Of a stretch of DNA of 13,062 nt, positions 1 to 6,324 are shown piece by piece. The position numbers and the translations under genes are program-made. Source of the stretch: DATADD01 sp046262355 (GTDB taxonomy: Bacteria > Actinomycetota > CADDZG01 > WHSQ01); the NCBI GenBank assembly GCA_046262355.1, contig JBHEMX010000104.1, positions 1-13,062 of the forward strand. The letters are read 5' to 3'. The notes beneath the pieces are model-generated. The model had not been told where the DNA came from. It saw nothing but the letters and a program-made list of their open reading frames with translations, and ran no database searches. How positions within the stretch are numbered: position 1 is the first letter of the stretch; every line of letters begins with the position of its first letter.

Positions 1-982
1 ATCGGTCGTCGTTGCGAACGAGATCGAGAGCCAACTCCGCGTGGCCCGGCACGTAGCCATTCCCGATGGACATCTCGCATGACTTGCCTAGACCTTCTGC
101 AAGGAGTGCGGCGGTCGTGAACACAGTGGCCATCGAGAAGAACACCACGCGGCCCTGATCGGAGCACGAGAGGATCGCGCCGCCTTCGCACCCGGCCACA
201 TTCGTGCAGACAAACACCAGATCGGCCTCGTCGCCCATGAAAGCGTCCGACACCGCCTCGGCAACCGCCAGCGCATCGGTGCAGTCCACCACTCGTGTCA
301 TCGCGCCCGCATCTTGGGCCGCGGCCGCGGTTCCGGCCGGGTAGCACAGACCGAGAACCTGGCCCGCGTCACCGAGGATACGGGTTGCTTGGGCGCATGC
401 CAACATGCCCGATCTGCCCCCCGCCCCGATCACGACGATCTTCATACCGGGTCGAGCCAATCGAGCCATCCACGCGGGCGCCCCACAGACGTCGAGAACG
501 CTGAGGGTCACCGATCCTGGGAGGTCGCCGGGAACCTCCGCATAGATCCCCGAGCCGAACAAGATCGCCTTCCCCTTGACCTTTACCTGCTCGGAGTTGG
601 GGTCGAGGTCGATGATCTCGTCGATAACAAGCGGGGTGAGACTAAGAGACACCAAGGTCGCTATCTGCGTTCCGATGGCGGGAGTAGAACGGTGTGCGCC
701 GAGCTCAGAGACGGTACCGACCAGCATCCCGCCAGATCCGGTTACCGGGTTATGCATCTTTCCGCGTTCGTCAACGATGGTTTGGACCTTCGCTGCCATC
801 GCATCCGCCGAACCGTTGGTCGACTCTTTCAGTTGCCGCCACGACGCCGAATCGATATTCAGGTAATCGACATCGATAGCAAGCTCCTCTGCTGTCAAGG
901 GCGCGGTCGCATCGAGTCTTAGAGCTTGCTGAGGTAGGACCCCCGCGGGCTCTAGCGAGCGGTGGGTTCCGAAACGTTCCAC
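1..982 (-). CDS. kdd: L-erythro-3,5-diaminohexanoate dehydrogenase (3' end beyond window)
   Basis: The predicted product carries out the NAD-dependent oxidative deamination of L-erythro-3,5-diaminohexanoate to 5-amino-3-oxohexanoate, a step of the lysine 2,3-aminomutase pathway, in the cytoplasm. I translated the minus strand by hand: one frame stays open from 982 to base 1, about 327 codons, so only a short C-terminus is missing if the family length is about 345 residues. The N-terminus has FGTHR (residues 4-8) and EPAGVLPQ (11-18). Residues 76-86 read MHNPVTGSGGM, the family hallmark. A Rossmann nucleotide-binding loop GAGGRSG lies at 186-192. Start: GTG at 982-980 with AAGG seven bases upstream; an in-frame TAA, which is the kamA stop, lies four codons before it, so no longer start is possible. 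Only 9 bp separate it from kamA, implying an operon. Sampled base composition (34/60 G+C at 541-600) is lower than in most of the window. Confidence in the family is high. Confidence 0.93.
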   Translation of the reverse strand, partial: MERFGTHRSLEPAGVLPQQALRLDATAPLTAEELAIDVDYLNIDSASWRQLKESTNGSADAMAAKVQTIVDERGKMHNPVTGSGGMLVGTVSELGAHRSTPAIGTQIATLVSLSLTPLVIDEIIDLDPNSEQVKVKGKAILFGSGIYAEVPGDLPGSVTLSVLDVCGAPAWMARLARPGMKIVVIGAGGRSGMLACAQATRILGDAGQVLGLCYPAGTAAAAQDAGAMTRVVDCTDALAVAEAVSDAFMGDEADLVFVCTNVAGCEGGAILSCSDQGRVVFFSMATVFTTAALLAEGLGKSCEMSIGNGYVPGHAELALDLVRNDDR

Positions 983-991
983 GACGGGACC

Positions 992-2389
992 TTATGCGTG
1001 AGCGGTTGCGGGGGCCTGACGGCGCCAATGCTCTTGACCGTCGGGAGGCAAGCTGTAGATCGGGTCGTGGTACGGATACCGATGCGCCAGGGCATTGGGG
1101 TCGGCACGTTCGATCCCGGTTCGGTAGTTCTTCGTCCAATAGGAGATGCCGAGAACGCGGTCATAGCTCTCGACCTGATGGACCCGGCGCTTGCCCACGA
1201 AGGGAACGTCGCACACGATCCTCGGCGTCGCGAACCCGGGCAAGTAACCCATGATGGCGTGCTGTAGATCTTGCGCCTCGTGCAACGCCAGTCGCCAATG
1301 CTCGGCGTTCGGGATCATGTCGCACATATAGAAGTAGTAGGGAATGACTTTGGTCTTGTCTAATAGCGTGAAAGACAGATCCAGAAGCGCCTCTGGCGAA
1401 TCATTAACGCCTCGCATAAGCACCCCCTGGTTGCGGATATCCCTGAAGCCCATCGATAGCAACCTCTTTACCGCTTTTGCCACCAGCGGCGTGAGCGAGT
1501 TCGCGTGGTTAACGTGGGTGTGGATCGCAAGGTCCACATCATGCTCGATCGCCTTTCTGGCTAGTCGCTCCATTCCCGCCGATACGTCGTCTTGCAGGAA
1601 GTGTTGAGGCAGTCCCATCAAGCCCTTGGTCGCCAGGCGGATGTCTCTGATGTTCGGTAGCTCGATCAGCCGCGAGACGAAGTCCTCGAGATGGGTTATC
1701 GGCAGGTTCGCGATGTCTCCGCCCGAAACAACCACGTCTCGCACGCTCGAGGTCCTCTGCAGGTAGCCGATGATCGCGTCGTATCGATCCCTCTGCTTCA
1801 ACTCGAAACGATGTTTGATCACCTGCGGCACGCTGTTACCGACCAGATCCATCCGAGTGCAGTGGCCGCAGTACTGAGGGCAGGTCGCCAGAAGCTCCGC
1901 TAGGACCTTCGTCGGGTACCGATGGGTAAGCCCCTCGACCGCCCACATCTCCGCCTCGTGCAGGGAGTCGCGTTGAGAGTGTGGGTGTGAGGGCCATTCG
2001 GGATGGCGGTCGGCGAAAGCCGGGATCATGTAATGGCGGATGGGATCGGCCCAGAGATCTCTTTCGTCCATCGTGTTGAGCATCTGAGGCGGGATCAGCA
2101 TCGACATCGTGGCGCGCTCGGCCTGATCGCGCTCGATCGACCGGCGGAGATCGTCGCCGAGGTGGTCTCCGAACACCCGCGCGAGCTGGTCGAGGTTCTT
2201 GACCGTGTTCTGGCGCTGCCACTTCGTGTTCAGCCATTGCGCGCGCGTGACGTCGCGATAGCCGGGCAGCCGGCGCCAGTCCGGCTCCTCGAAGGGCCGC
2301 TCGGAGGGGTACGCGTAGGGCTGAGGACCGCCGTGGGCGCGGGGGGCGCGCGCGGGCCGTGGTGTCGCCGACACCGTATCGGTAGTCAT
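992..2389 (-). CDS. kamA: Lysine 2,3-aminomutase, radical SAM/PLP enzyme
   Basis: The enzyme interconverts L-lysine and L-beta-lysine using S-adenosylmethionine, a [4Fe-4S] cluster and pyridoxal phosphate. From the ATG at 2389 it has 465 residues. The radical-SAM cysteines are C170, C174 and C177 (TCPQYCGHC), followed by a VVVSGGD segment near 220-225. Two acidic residues that bind the lysine epsilon-amino group in the clostridial enzyme (D293 and D330) are matched by D357 (YMCD) and D394 (IVCD), with the same 37-residue spacing; this favours lysine over glutamate as substrate. The likely PLP lysine is K400, but the usual PGGGGK loop is replaced by PFVGK, one residue shorter. The frame also has an ATG at 2437. 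I prefer 2389 because AGGAGG sits about 8-9 bases upstream of it. kdd follows directly, and an Lrp/AsnC gene is divergent. G+C falls along the gene, from 46/60 at 2281-2340 to 34/60 at 1381-1440. Confidence 0.93.
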   Translation of the reverse strand: MTTDTVSATPRPARAPRAHGGPQPYAYPSERPFEEPDWRRLPGYRDVTRAQWLNTKWQRQNTVKNLDQLARVFGDHLGDDLRRSIERDQAERATMSMLIPPQMLNTMDERDLWADPIRHYMIPAFADRHPEWPSHPHSQRDSLHEAEMWAVEGLTHRYPTKVLAELLATCPQYCGHCTRMDLVGNSVPQVIKHRFELKQRDRYDAIIGYLQRTSSVRDVVVSGGDIANLPITHLEDFVSRLIELPNIRDIRLATKGLMGLPQHFLQDDVSAGMERLARKAIEHDVDLAIHTHVNHANSLTPLVAKAVKRLLSMGFRDIRNQGVLMRGVNDSPEALLDLSFTLLDKTKVIPYYFYMCDMIPNAEHWRLALHEAQDLQHAIMGYLPGFATPRIVCDVPFVGKRRVHQVESYDRVLGISYWTKNYRTGIERADPNALAHRYPYHDPIYSLPPDGQEHWRRQAPATAHA

Positions 2390-2496
2390 CCTCGCACCCT
2401 CCTTCGCAGGTGACCCGTTCGCTTGTGCCTTGCTCATGCCTGCGCCTACGGAATAATATTAGGCAAAAGAGCACTATACCGGAAGGACGTTCGGTG
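2390..2496. promoter_or_regulatory. Divergent kamA / Lrp-type regulator promoter region with AT-rich palindrome
   Basis: The stretch between the two start codons has an AT-rich core in a GC-rich region. TAATATTA at 2454-2461 is a perfect 8-bp palindrome. On the minus strand TATTAT (2458-2453) could be the kamA -10, giving a leader of about 55 nt with AGGAGG before ATG 2389. On the plus strand TAATAT (2454-2459), with TTGCTC at 2430-2435 (18-bp spacer), could serve the regulator, whose ribosome site GGAAGG lies at 2481-2486. A second possible plus-strand -10 is TATACC at 2475-2480. Both promoters would overlap the palindrome, the expected arrangement if the Lrp-type protein binds here. No known Lrp consensus is matched exactly, so the operator role is inferred. 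Confidence 0.45.
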
Positions 2497-2943
2497 ATGG
2501 ACGGCAAGGACCGGATGATATTGCGTCTCCTCGAGGAGGACGCCCGCCTGACGTACGCCGAGATCGGCGGGCGCGTGGGCCTCGCCGCCTCCTCGGTGCA
2601 CGATCGGATCCGCAAGCTCGAGCGCCGAGGCGCCATCCGCGGCTACCGCGCCGAGATCGACCTCGAGCAGACGGGGCTGCCCATCACCGCGTTCGTGAGC
2701 CTCGCCCTGCGCCCCGCCTCACCTCAGGACATCCCGGCCAGGATCGGCGAGGTCCCGCTCGTGGAGTCGTGCTACTCGGTCGCGGGCGACAACTCCTATG
2801 TGGCCGTCGTGCGGGCCCCGACGACGAAGGCGCTCGAGGAGGTCCTCGACGCGCTCCGGGCCAAGCTCGAGGTCACGACCCGTTCAACGGTGGTGCTGTC
2901 CACGCCGTTCGAGCGCCGCCCCATGGTTACGCTCCAGAGCTAG
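2497..2943 (+). CDS. Lrp/AsnC family transcriptional regulator
   Basis: This 148-residue protein has the usual length and layout of Lrp/AsnC feast/famine regulators. A DNA-binding helix-turn-helix occupies residues 2-55 (MDGKDRMILRLLEEDARLTY, then AEIGGRVGLAASSVHDRIRK), and an effector-binding RAM domain occupies about 60-140. These proteins form dimers or octamers that respond to amino acids. Its position directly divergent from kamA-kdd suggests it controls lysine catabolism, with lysine or beta-lysine as a plausible ligand; that is inference from context. The ATG at 2497 has GGAAGG ten bases upstream; the adjacent in-frame GTG at 2494 is a possible alternative start. The frame stays open further upstream (to 2410), but those residues do not resemble the family and would run over the promoter. 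The stop codon TAG (2941-2943) overlaps the stop codon of the convergent acyl-CoA dehydrogenase. Confidence 0.9.
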   Translation: MDGKDRMILRLLEEDARLTYAEIGGRVGLAASSVHDRIRKLERRGAIRGYRAEIDLEQTGLPITAFVSLALRPASPQDIPARIGEVPLVESCYSVAGDNSYVAVVRAPTTKALEEVLDALRAKLEVTTRSTVVLSTPFERRPMVTLQS

Positions 2944-4085
2944 GTCCCCGTCAGCTTGCGTCCGATCACGTAGCGCTGGATCTGGTTCGTGCCCTCGACG
3001 ATCTGCAGCGCCTTGGCGTCCCGCATGTAGCGCTCGACCGGGTACTCGGTGATGTAGCCGTAGCCGCCGTGGAGCTGCACCGCGTCGGTCGTGACCCTCA
3101 TGGCGACGTCCGTGCAGAAGAGCTTCGCCTGAGCGGCGTCGAGCGAGACATCCGCTCCCGCATCCCGCAGGCGCGCGGCGCGCCGAAGCAGAGCGCGGCC
3201 GGCGGCGATCTGCGTCGCCATGTCGGCCAGCATGAACTGGATGCCCTCGTTGCTCGCCACGGCGCGCCCGAACTGGTGGCGCTGCATCGTGAAGGCGAGG
3301 GACGCGTCGAGCGCCGCCTGCGCGAGGCCGACGCCACACGCGGCGATGCCGAGGCGGCCCGAGTCCAGCGCAGCGAGGGCGATCCGGAAGCCCTCTCCCT
3401 CCTCGCCGAGGCGGTGGTCGTGGGAGACCTCGGCTGCATCGAGCGCGAGCTGCCACGTGGGCGACGAGCGCCAGCCCATCTTGGTCTCCTTCTTCAACCC
3501 GTCGAACCCGGGCGTCCCCTTAGTCACAAGGAAGGCGCTGATCCCGCGCGCGCCGCGCTCGCTCGTGCGCGCCAGCACGAGAATGACGTCGGCCTCCGCT
3601 CCCCTCGTGCAAAAGACCTTGCTCCCGCTGAGCGCATAGCCTCCGGGGCGGGCCTCGGCGCGCGTGCTCAACGCGGCGGCGTCGGAGCCCGACTGCGGCT
3701 CGGACAGCGAGTAGGCCCCGAACCACTCTCCGCTCGCGAGGCGGGCAAGGAAGTGCTCCTTCTGGTGCTCGTTGCCGAACGCGTCTATCGCGAAGGCGCA
3801 CAGGGTGTGTACGGAGAGGCCGATCGCAAGCGACAGATAGGCGGCGGCGAGCTCCTCCACCACGAGGAGGTAGGTGGCGTAGGGCTGGGCACCTCCGCCG
3901 TACTCCTCGGGGAAGGGGATGCCGGTGAGCCCGAGCTCGGCGAGCTTGACGTACAGCGGAGCGGGGTCTTGGGCGCTCGCCTCGTAGCGGGGTGCGGCCG
4001 GGGTTGCCTCCGCGGCCCCGAAGTTCCGGACCAGCTCCACGATCGCCCGCTCGTCGTCGCCGAGCAGCCGCAGGTCGGCAGGCAC
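2940..4085 (-). CDS. Acyl-CoA dehydrogenase
   Basis: This FAD enzyme oxidises an acyl-CoA thioester to the trans-2-enoyl-CoA and passes electrons to electron-transfer flavoprotein. At 381 residues it has the normal length of short-chain-type family members. Visible landmarks are EEYGGG at 60-65 in the N-terminal helical domain, the flavin/substrate motif LSEPQSGSD (127-135), QRHQFGRA (268-275), QLHGGYGYITEYPVERYMRD (337-356), and VEGTNQIQR (363-371), whose E364 aligns with the catalytic base. The substrate cannot be read from sequence; butyryl- or branched-chain acyl-CoA are reasonable because the lysine pathway next door leads to C4 acyl-CoAs. The start is GTG 4085. No Shine-Dalgarno is visible, but TATTCT ends 7 bases upstream, which suggests leaderless transcription. 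It is transcribed divergently from the small membrane protein at 4133. Confidence 0.93.
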   Translation of the reverse strand: MPADLRLLGDDERAIVELVRNFGAAEATPAAPRYEASAQDPAPLYVKLAELGLTGIPFPEEYGGGAQPYATYLLVVEELAAAYLSLAIGLSVHTLCAFAIDAFGNEHQKEHFLARLASGEWFGAYSLSEPQSGSDAAALSTRAEARPGGYALSGSKVFCTRGAEADVILVLARTSERGARGISAFLVTKGTPGFDGLKKETKMGWRSSPTWQLALDAAEVSHDHRLGEEGEGFRIALAALDSGRLGIAACGVGLAQAALDASLAFTMQRHQFGRAVASNEGIQFMLADMATQIAAGRALLRRAARLRDAGADVSLDAAQAKLFCTDVAMRVTTDAVQLHGGYGYITEYPVERYMRDAKALQIVEGTNQIQRYVIGRKLTGT

Positions 4086-4092
4086 GTGCGGG

Positions 4093-4098
4093 AGAATA
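4093..4098 (-). promoter_or_regulatory. Candidate -10 box for leaderless acyl-CoA dehydrogenase transcript
   Basis: On the minus strand TATTCT (4098-4093) lies exactly 7 bases before the GTG start at 4085, and no ribosome-binding sequence lies between. That places the expected transcription start at or next to the start codon. TTGGTC about 15 bases further upstream is a poor -35 candidate. Leaderless genes are common in Actinomycetota; the assignment here rests on spacing only. Confidence 0.4.
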
Positions 4099-4132
4099 AC
4101 CGGAGCAGGTCGCGACCAAGAGAAAGCGAGCC

Positions 4133-4429
4133 ATGAGGATCGAGAACAAGGGCGGCGAGTCTCTCGCCGAGGCGACCGTGACGGTCGACGACGAGGAGCT
4201 CGTCGATCTCCTGCAGGGACTGGCCGACGTGATCGAGGGCGAGCGCCCTCACCTGCACTTCAGCCAGATGGGAGGGCCGCAGCTCGTGGTGCGGCGCGCC
4301 TCTGAATCCGACGACGACCCGCTCGGCCGCCAGCTCGACTGGTGGATCGGCCCGACCGTGCTGCTGGGCGTGCTGTTCGCCGTCGTCGGCGCGTTCACAG
4401 TGGTGCGGTGGGCGGTCGGACTCCTGTGA
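4133..4429 (+). CDS. Small single-span membrane protein of unknown function
   Basis: I do not recognise this 98-residue protein. Residues 1-66 are hydrophilic and acidic with a mixed alpha/beta look (EATVTVDDEELVDLLQGL, residues 13-30; then FSQMGGPQLVVRRA, residues 43-56) and an acidic SESDDD patch (57-62). Residues about 70-97 form one strongly hydrophobic segment starting WWIGPTVLLGVLFAVVGAF, so the N-terminal domain would be anchored in the membrane by its C-terminal end. ATG 4133 has only a weak purine stretch (AGAGAAAG) upstream. Its TGA stop (4427-4429) overlaps the GTG start of the downstream hydrolase (4426-4428), so the two are very probably translated together and may act together. 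It is divergent from the acyl-CoA dehydrogenase, with 47 bp between the starts. Confidence 0.75.
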   Translation: MRIENKGGESLAEATVTVDDEELVDLLQGLADVIEGERPHLHFSQMGGPQLVVRRASESDDDPLGRQLDWWIGPTVLLGVLFAVVGAFTVVRWAVGLL

Positions 4430-5313
4430 GCGGCGCGGCCTTGGACCCGCCCGCCGAGCTCGTGCGCTCCTTCGACGGCACGTTCATAGCGGCCCGCCGC
4501 AGCGGCGACGAGAGCGGCGCGCCGATGCTTCTCTGCACCGCGCTCGGGGTCGGCTTCGCCCTCTGGCGCAGGCTGCTCGCGGAGCTGGACGGAACCACGG
4601 CCATGGCCCTGACCTGGGACCACAGGGGCTTTTTCGAGTCCGGGACGCCGGCGTCGGAGCGCCTCGATGCCGGGGTCCATGCGGAGGACGCCGTGGCGGT
4701 CCTCGAGCACCACGCCATCGAACACTGCCACGTCGTCGCGTGGAGCAACGGAGCGCGCGTCGCGCTCGAGATCGTCCGCCGCTACCCGGAGCGCGTCGCT
4801 GGCCTCGCGCTGATCTGTGGCGGCTACGGTCACCCGCTCGACCGCCTCGTCGCACACTTCGAGCTCGCCTCGCTGCTGCCGGCCGCGGCCGGCATCGGCA
4901 AGCGCTTCGGCCCGCTCCTGCAGATCGCCCTGCGCGCCGCCACGGCGCGCCCGGAGCTTGCGGGCGTGATCCGCCAGTCGGGGCTACTCGCACCGACGGC
5001 CGACGCCACCACGCTGGTCGAGATCCTGAGGGCCCTAGCGGGCTGCGACCTCGGCCTCTACCTCGGCGCCTACGAGGCTCTGATGCAGGGAGGCGACGCC
5101 GCGTTGCTCGACGGGATCGACGCGCCGACCCTGTTGGTCGCCGGCGAGCGAGACCCGTTCACCTCGCTCGCGCTGATGCAGGAGATGGCGAGCGCCATCC
5201 CGGCGGCGCGCCTCGAGGTCTACGCCGGCGCGACGCACTATGTGCCGATCGAGTACCCGGAGCGCCTGGCACAAGACCTCACCACCTTCCTGACCCCGCC
5301 GAGTGGGTCCTGA
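4426..5313 (+). CDS. Alpha/beta-fold hydrolase
   Basis: This 295-residue cytoplasmic hydrolase (no signal peptide seen) has a full alpha/beta-hydrolase catalytic triad. The nucleophile is S107 in AWSNGA, a variant of the usual G-x-S-x-G elbow in which both outer glycines are alanine. The acid is D243 in AGERDPF and the base is H271 in GATHYV. A WDHRGFFES segment at 64-72 matches the conserved loop near the oxyanion region. The substrate is unknown; family members act as esterases, lactonases (for example 3-oxoadipate enol-lactonase) or C-C hydrolases. The frame is open upstream to 4342, but GTG 4426 is preferred because it gives a GTGA overlap with the preceding gene and the homologous-looking region begins soon after. 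The last codons, Pro-Pro-Ser-Gly-Ser and the stop, lie in the first copy of the 51-bp repeat. Confidence 0.88.
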   Translation: MSGAALDPPAELVRSFDGTFIAARRSGDESGAPMLLCTALGVGFALWRRLLAELDGTTAMALTWDHRGFFESGTPASERLDAGVHAEDAVAVLEHHAIEHCHVVAWSNGARVALEIVRRYPERVAGLALICGGYGHPLDRLVAHFELASLLPAAAGIGKRFGPLLQIALRAATARPELAGVIRQSGLLAPTADATTLVEILRALAGCDLGLYLGAYEALMQGGDAALLDGIDAPTLLVAGERDPFTSLALMQEMASAIPAARLEVYAGATHYVPIEYPERLAQDLTTFLTPPSGS

Positions 5314-5347
5314 GCGATCGATATGACACCAGAGGACCCACTCGGCG
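5297..5347. repeat. 51-bp palindromic repeat, copy 1
   Basis: The arms CGCCGAGTGGGTCC (5297-5310) and GGACCCACTCGGCG (5334-5347) are perfect 14-bp inverted repeats around a 23-nt loop. The left arm encodes the end of the hydrolase and the TGA follows directly in the loop (5311-5313). A second copy lies 1011 bp downstream: the first 31 bases are identical, and the only differences are at 5328, 5331, 5332 and 5334 (47/51 identity). A stable hairpin without a T-tract could act as a terminator. The conserved loop bases (GAGCGATCGATATGAC) are more than a simple terminator needs. Confidence 0.92.
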
Positions 5348-5400
5348 AGATGTGAACGCCGTCACTGACGGATCGTGGTCGGTGGCGCTTCCTTGTAACC

Positions 5401-6324
5401 GTGACGATCGGAGGAGATAGGCGGTGCGCGCGGCTCGCCGAGAGCCAACGAGGGCTGTTCAACCTGGCCCAGGCGCGCGCCGCGGGCATCTCCGATAGCC
5501 AACTGCGAAGACGGGTAGAGAGCGGCGCTCTGGTCCGTCGACTTCCCACCGTCTTCTGCATCGCCGGGACGCCAAAGACGCGCGGGCAAGCGTTACTGGC
5601 CGCGTGCTTGTGGGCCGGGGAGAACTCGGCCGTTTCACATCGTGCAGCCGCGCGGCTGTGGGGATTTCAGGGCTTCGGAAACGCGCCGATAGAGATCTCG
5701 ATGGTCGGCAGTAGGCGACCGAAGGGGCTCGACATCGTCGTGCATCGCGTCGACAACTACCTGGTCCCCGACATCGTCAGCGTCGCCGGCATCCCCGTGA
5801 CATCGATCCCACGTACACTTCTCGATCTTGCCGGCATGAGAGACCTTCGCTGCGAGCAAGCCTTGGACCGCTGTCTTCACAAGAAGCTCGTCTCTCTGGG
5901 GCAACTGTGGCTACGGTACGAGGAAGGATGGACGAGGGGACGTCGCGGTATCGCGATCATCCGTGAATCCCTCGTCCACCGCACTCCCGGCAGCGCCCCC
6001 ACTCAAAGCGAGCTCGAAGACATGGCGTGGAGGCTCATCAACAAGAGGTCACTTCCGCTCCCGATCCGTCAACATCCTGTGGTTCTCGACGGCCGTGAGA
6101 TCCACGTCGACTTCGGCTACCCCGAGAGGATGCTGGCCATCGAGGTCGACGGTTATGCATGGCACATGGATCGGCGCTCGTTCGAGCGCGATCGCGAGCG
6201 CGATAACGCGCTTGGTGGGCTGGGATGGAGGGTGCTGCGCTTCACATGGGCGAAGCTGCGCTGGGACCCGAACTACGTAGAGGACACGATCCGCCGTCAC
6301 CTCGCGGCGCCGAGTGGGTCCTGA
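5401..6324 (+). CDS. AbiEi-like N-terminal domain / DUF559 (Vsr-like nuclease fold) protein
   Basis: The 307-residue protein resembles a widespread actinobacterial group combining an N-terminal winged-helix region like that of type IV AbiEi antitoxins (about 8-60, RLAESQRGLFNLAQARAAGI) with a C-terminal DUF559 domain related to very-short-patch-repair endonucleases. In the C-terminal part E204 (TQSELE), D237 (HVDFGY), E248 and D250 (AIEVDG), and RERDNALGGLGWRVLRFTW (265-283) are the expected conserved positions of that PD-(D/E)xK-like fold. DNA binding or cleavage is therefore plausible but not shown; no cognate AbiEii toxin gene is next to it. The start GTG 5401 has no clear ribosome site. 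A strong GGAGG (5410-5414) lies inside the frame and sits before an out-of-frame GTG at 5424, so the exact N-terminus is uncertain. The gene is bracketed by the two repeat copies, and its own end (Pro-Ser-Gly-Ser, stop) lies in copy 2. Confidence 0.82.
   Translation: MTIGGDRRCARLAESQRGLFNLAQARAAGISDSQLRRRVESGALVRRLPTVFCIAGTPKTRGQALLAACLWAGENSAVSHRAAARLWGFQGFGNAPIEISMVGSRRPKGLDIVVHRVDNYLVPDIVSVAGIPVTSIPRTLLDLAGMRDLRCEQALDRCLHKKLVSLGQLWLRYEEGWTRGRRGIAIIRESLVHRTPGSAPTQSELEDMAWRLINKRSLPLPIRQHPVVLDGREIHVDFGYPERMLAIEVDGYAWHMDRRSFERDRERDNALGGLGWRVLRFTWAKLRWDPNYVEDTIRRHLAAPSGS

Noticed and set aside
314..922. Plus-strand open frames at the left end
   Set aside because: The minus-strand translation of 1-982 is a clear Kdd with family motifs; the plus frames are shadows.
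2769..4136. Plus-strand open frame of 455 codons through the regulator end and opposite the acyl-CoA dehydrogenase
   Set aside because: It overlaps two well-supported genes, and its translation is repetitive Arg/Gly/Glu sequence without domains.
5334..5360. Classical Rho-independent terminator at the repeats
   Set aside because: The stem is long, but the loop is 23 nt and no T-tract follows on either strand, so only a possible non-canonical terminator role is kept.
5401..6324. Complete AbiEi/AbiEii type IV toxin-antitoxin system
   Set aside because: No nucleotidyltransferase toxin gene is adjacent; the downstream gene is a convergent lipid kinase. Only the N-terminal similarity to AbiEi is kept.
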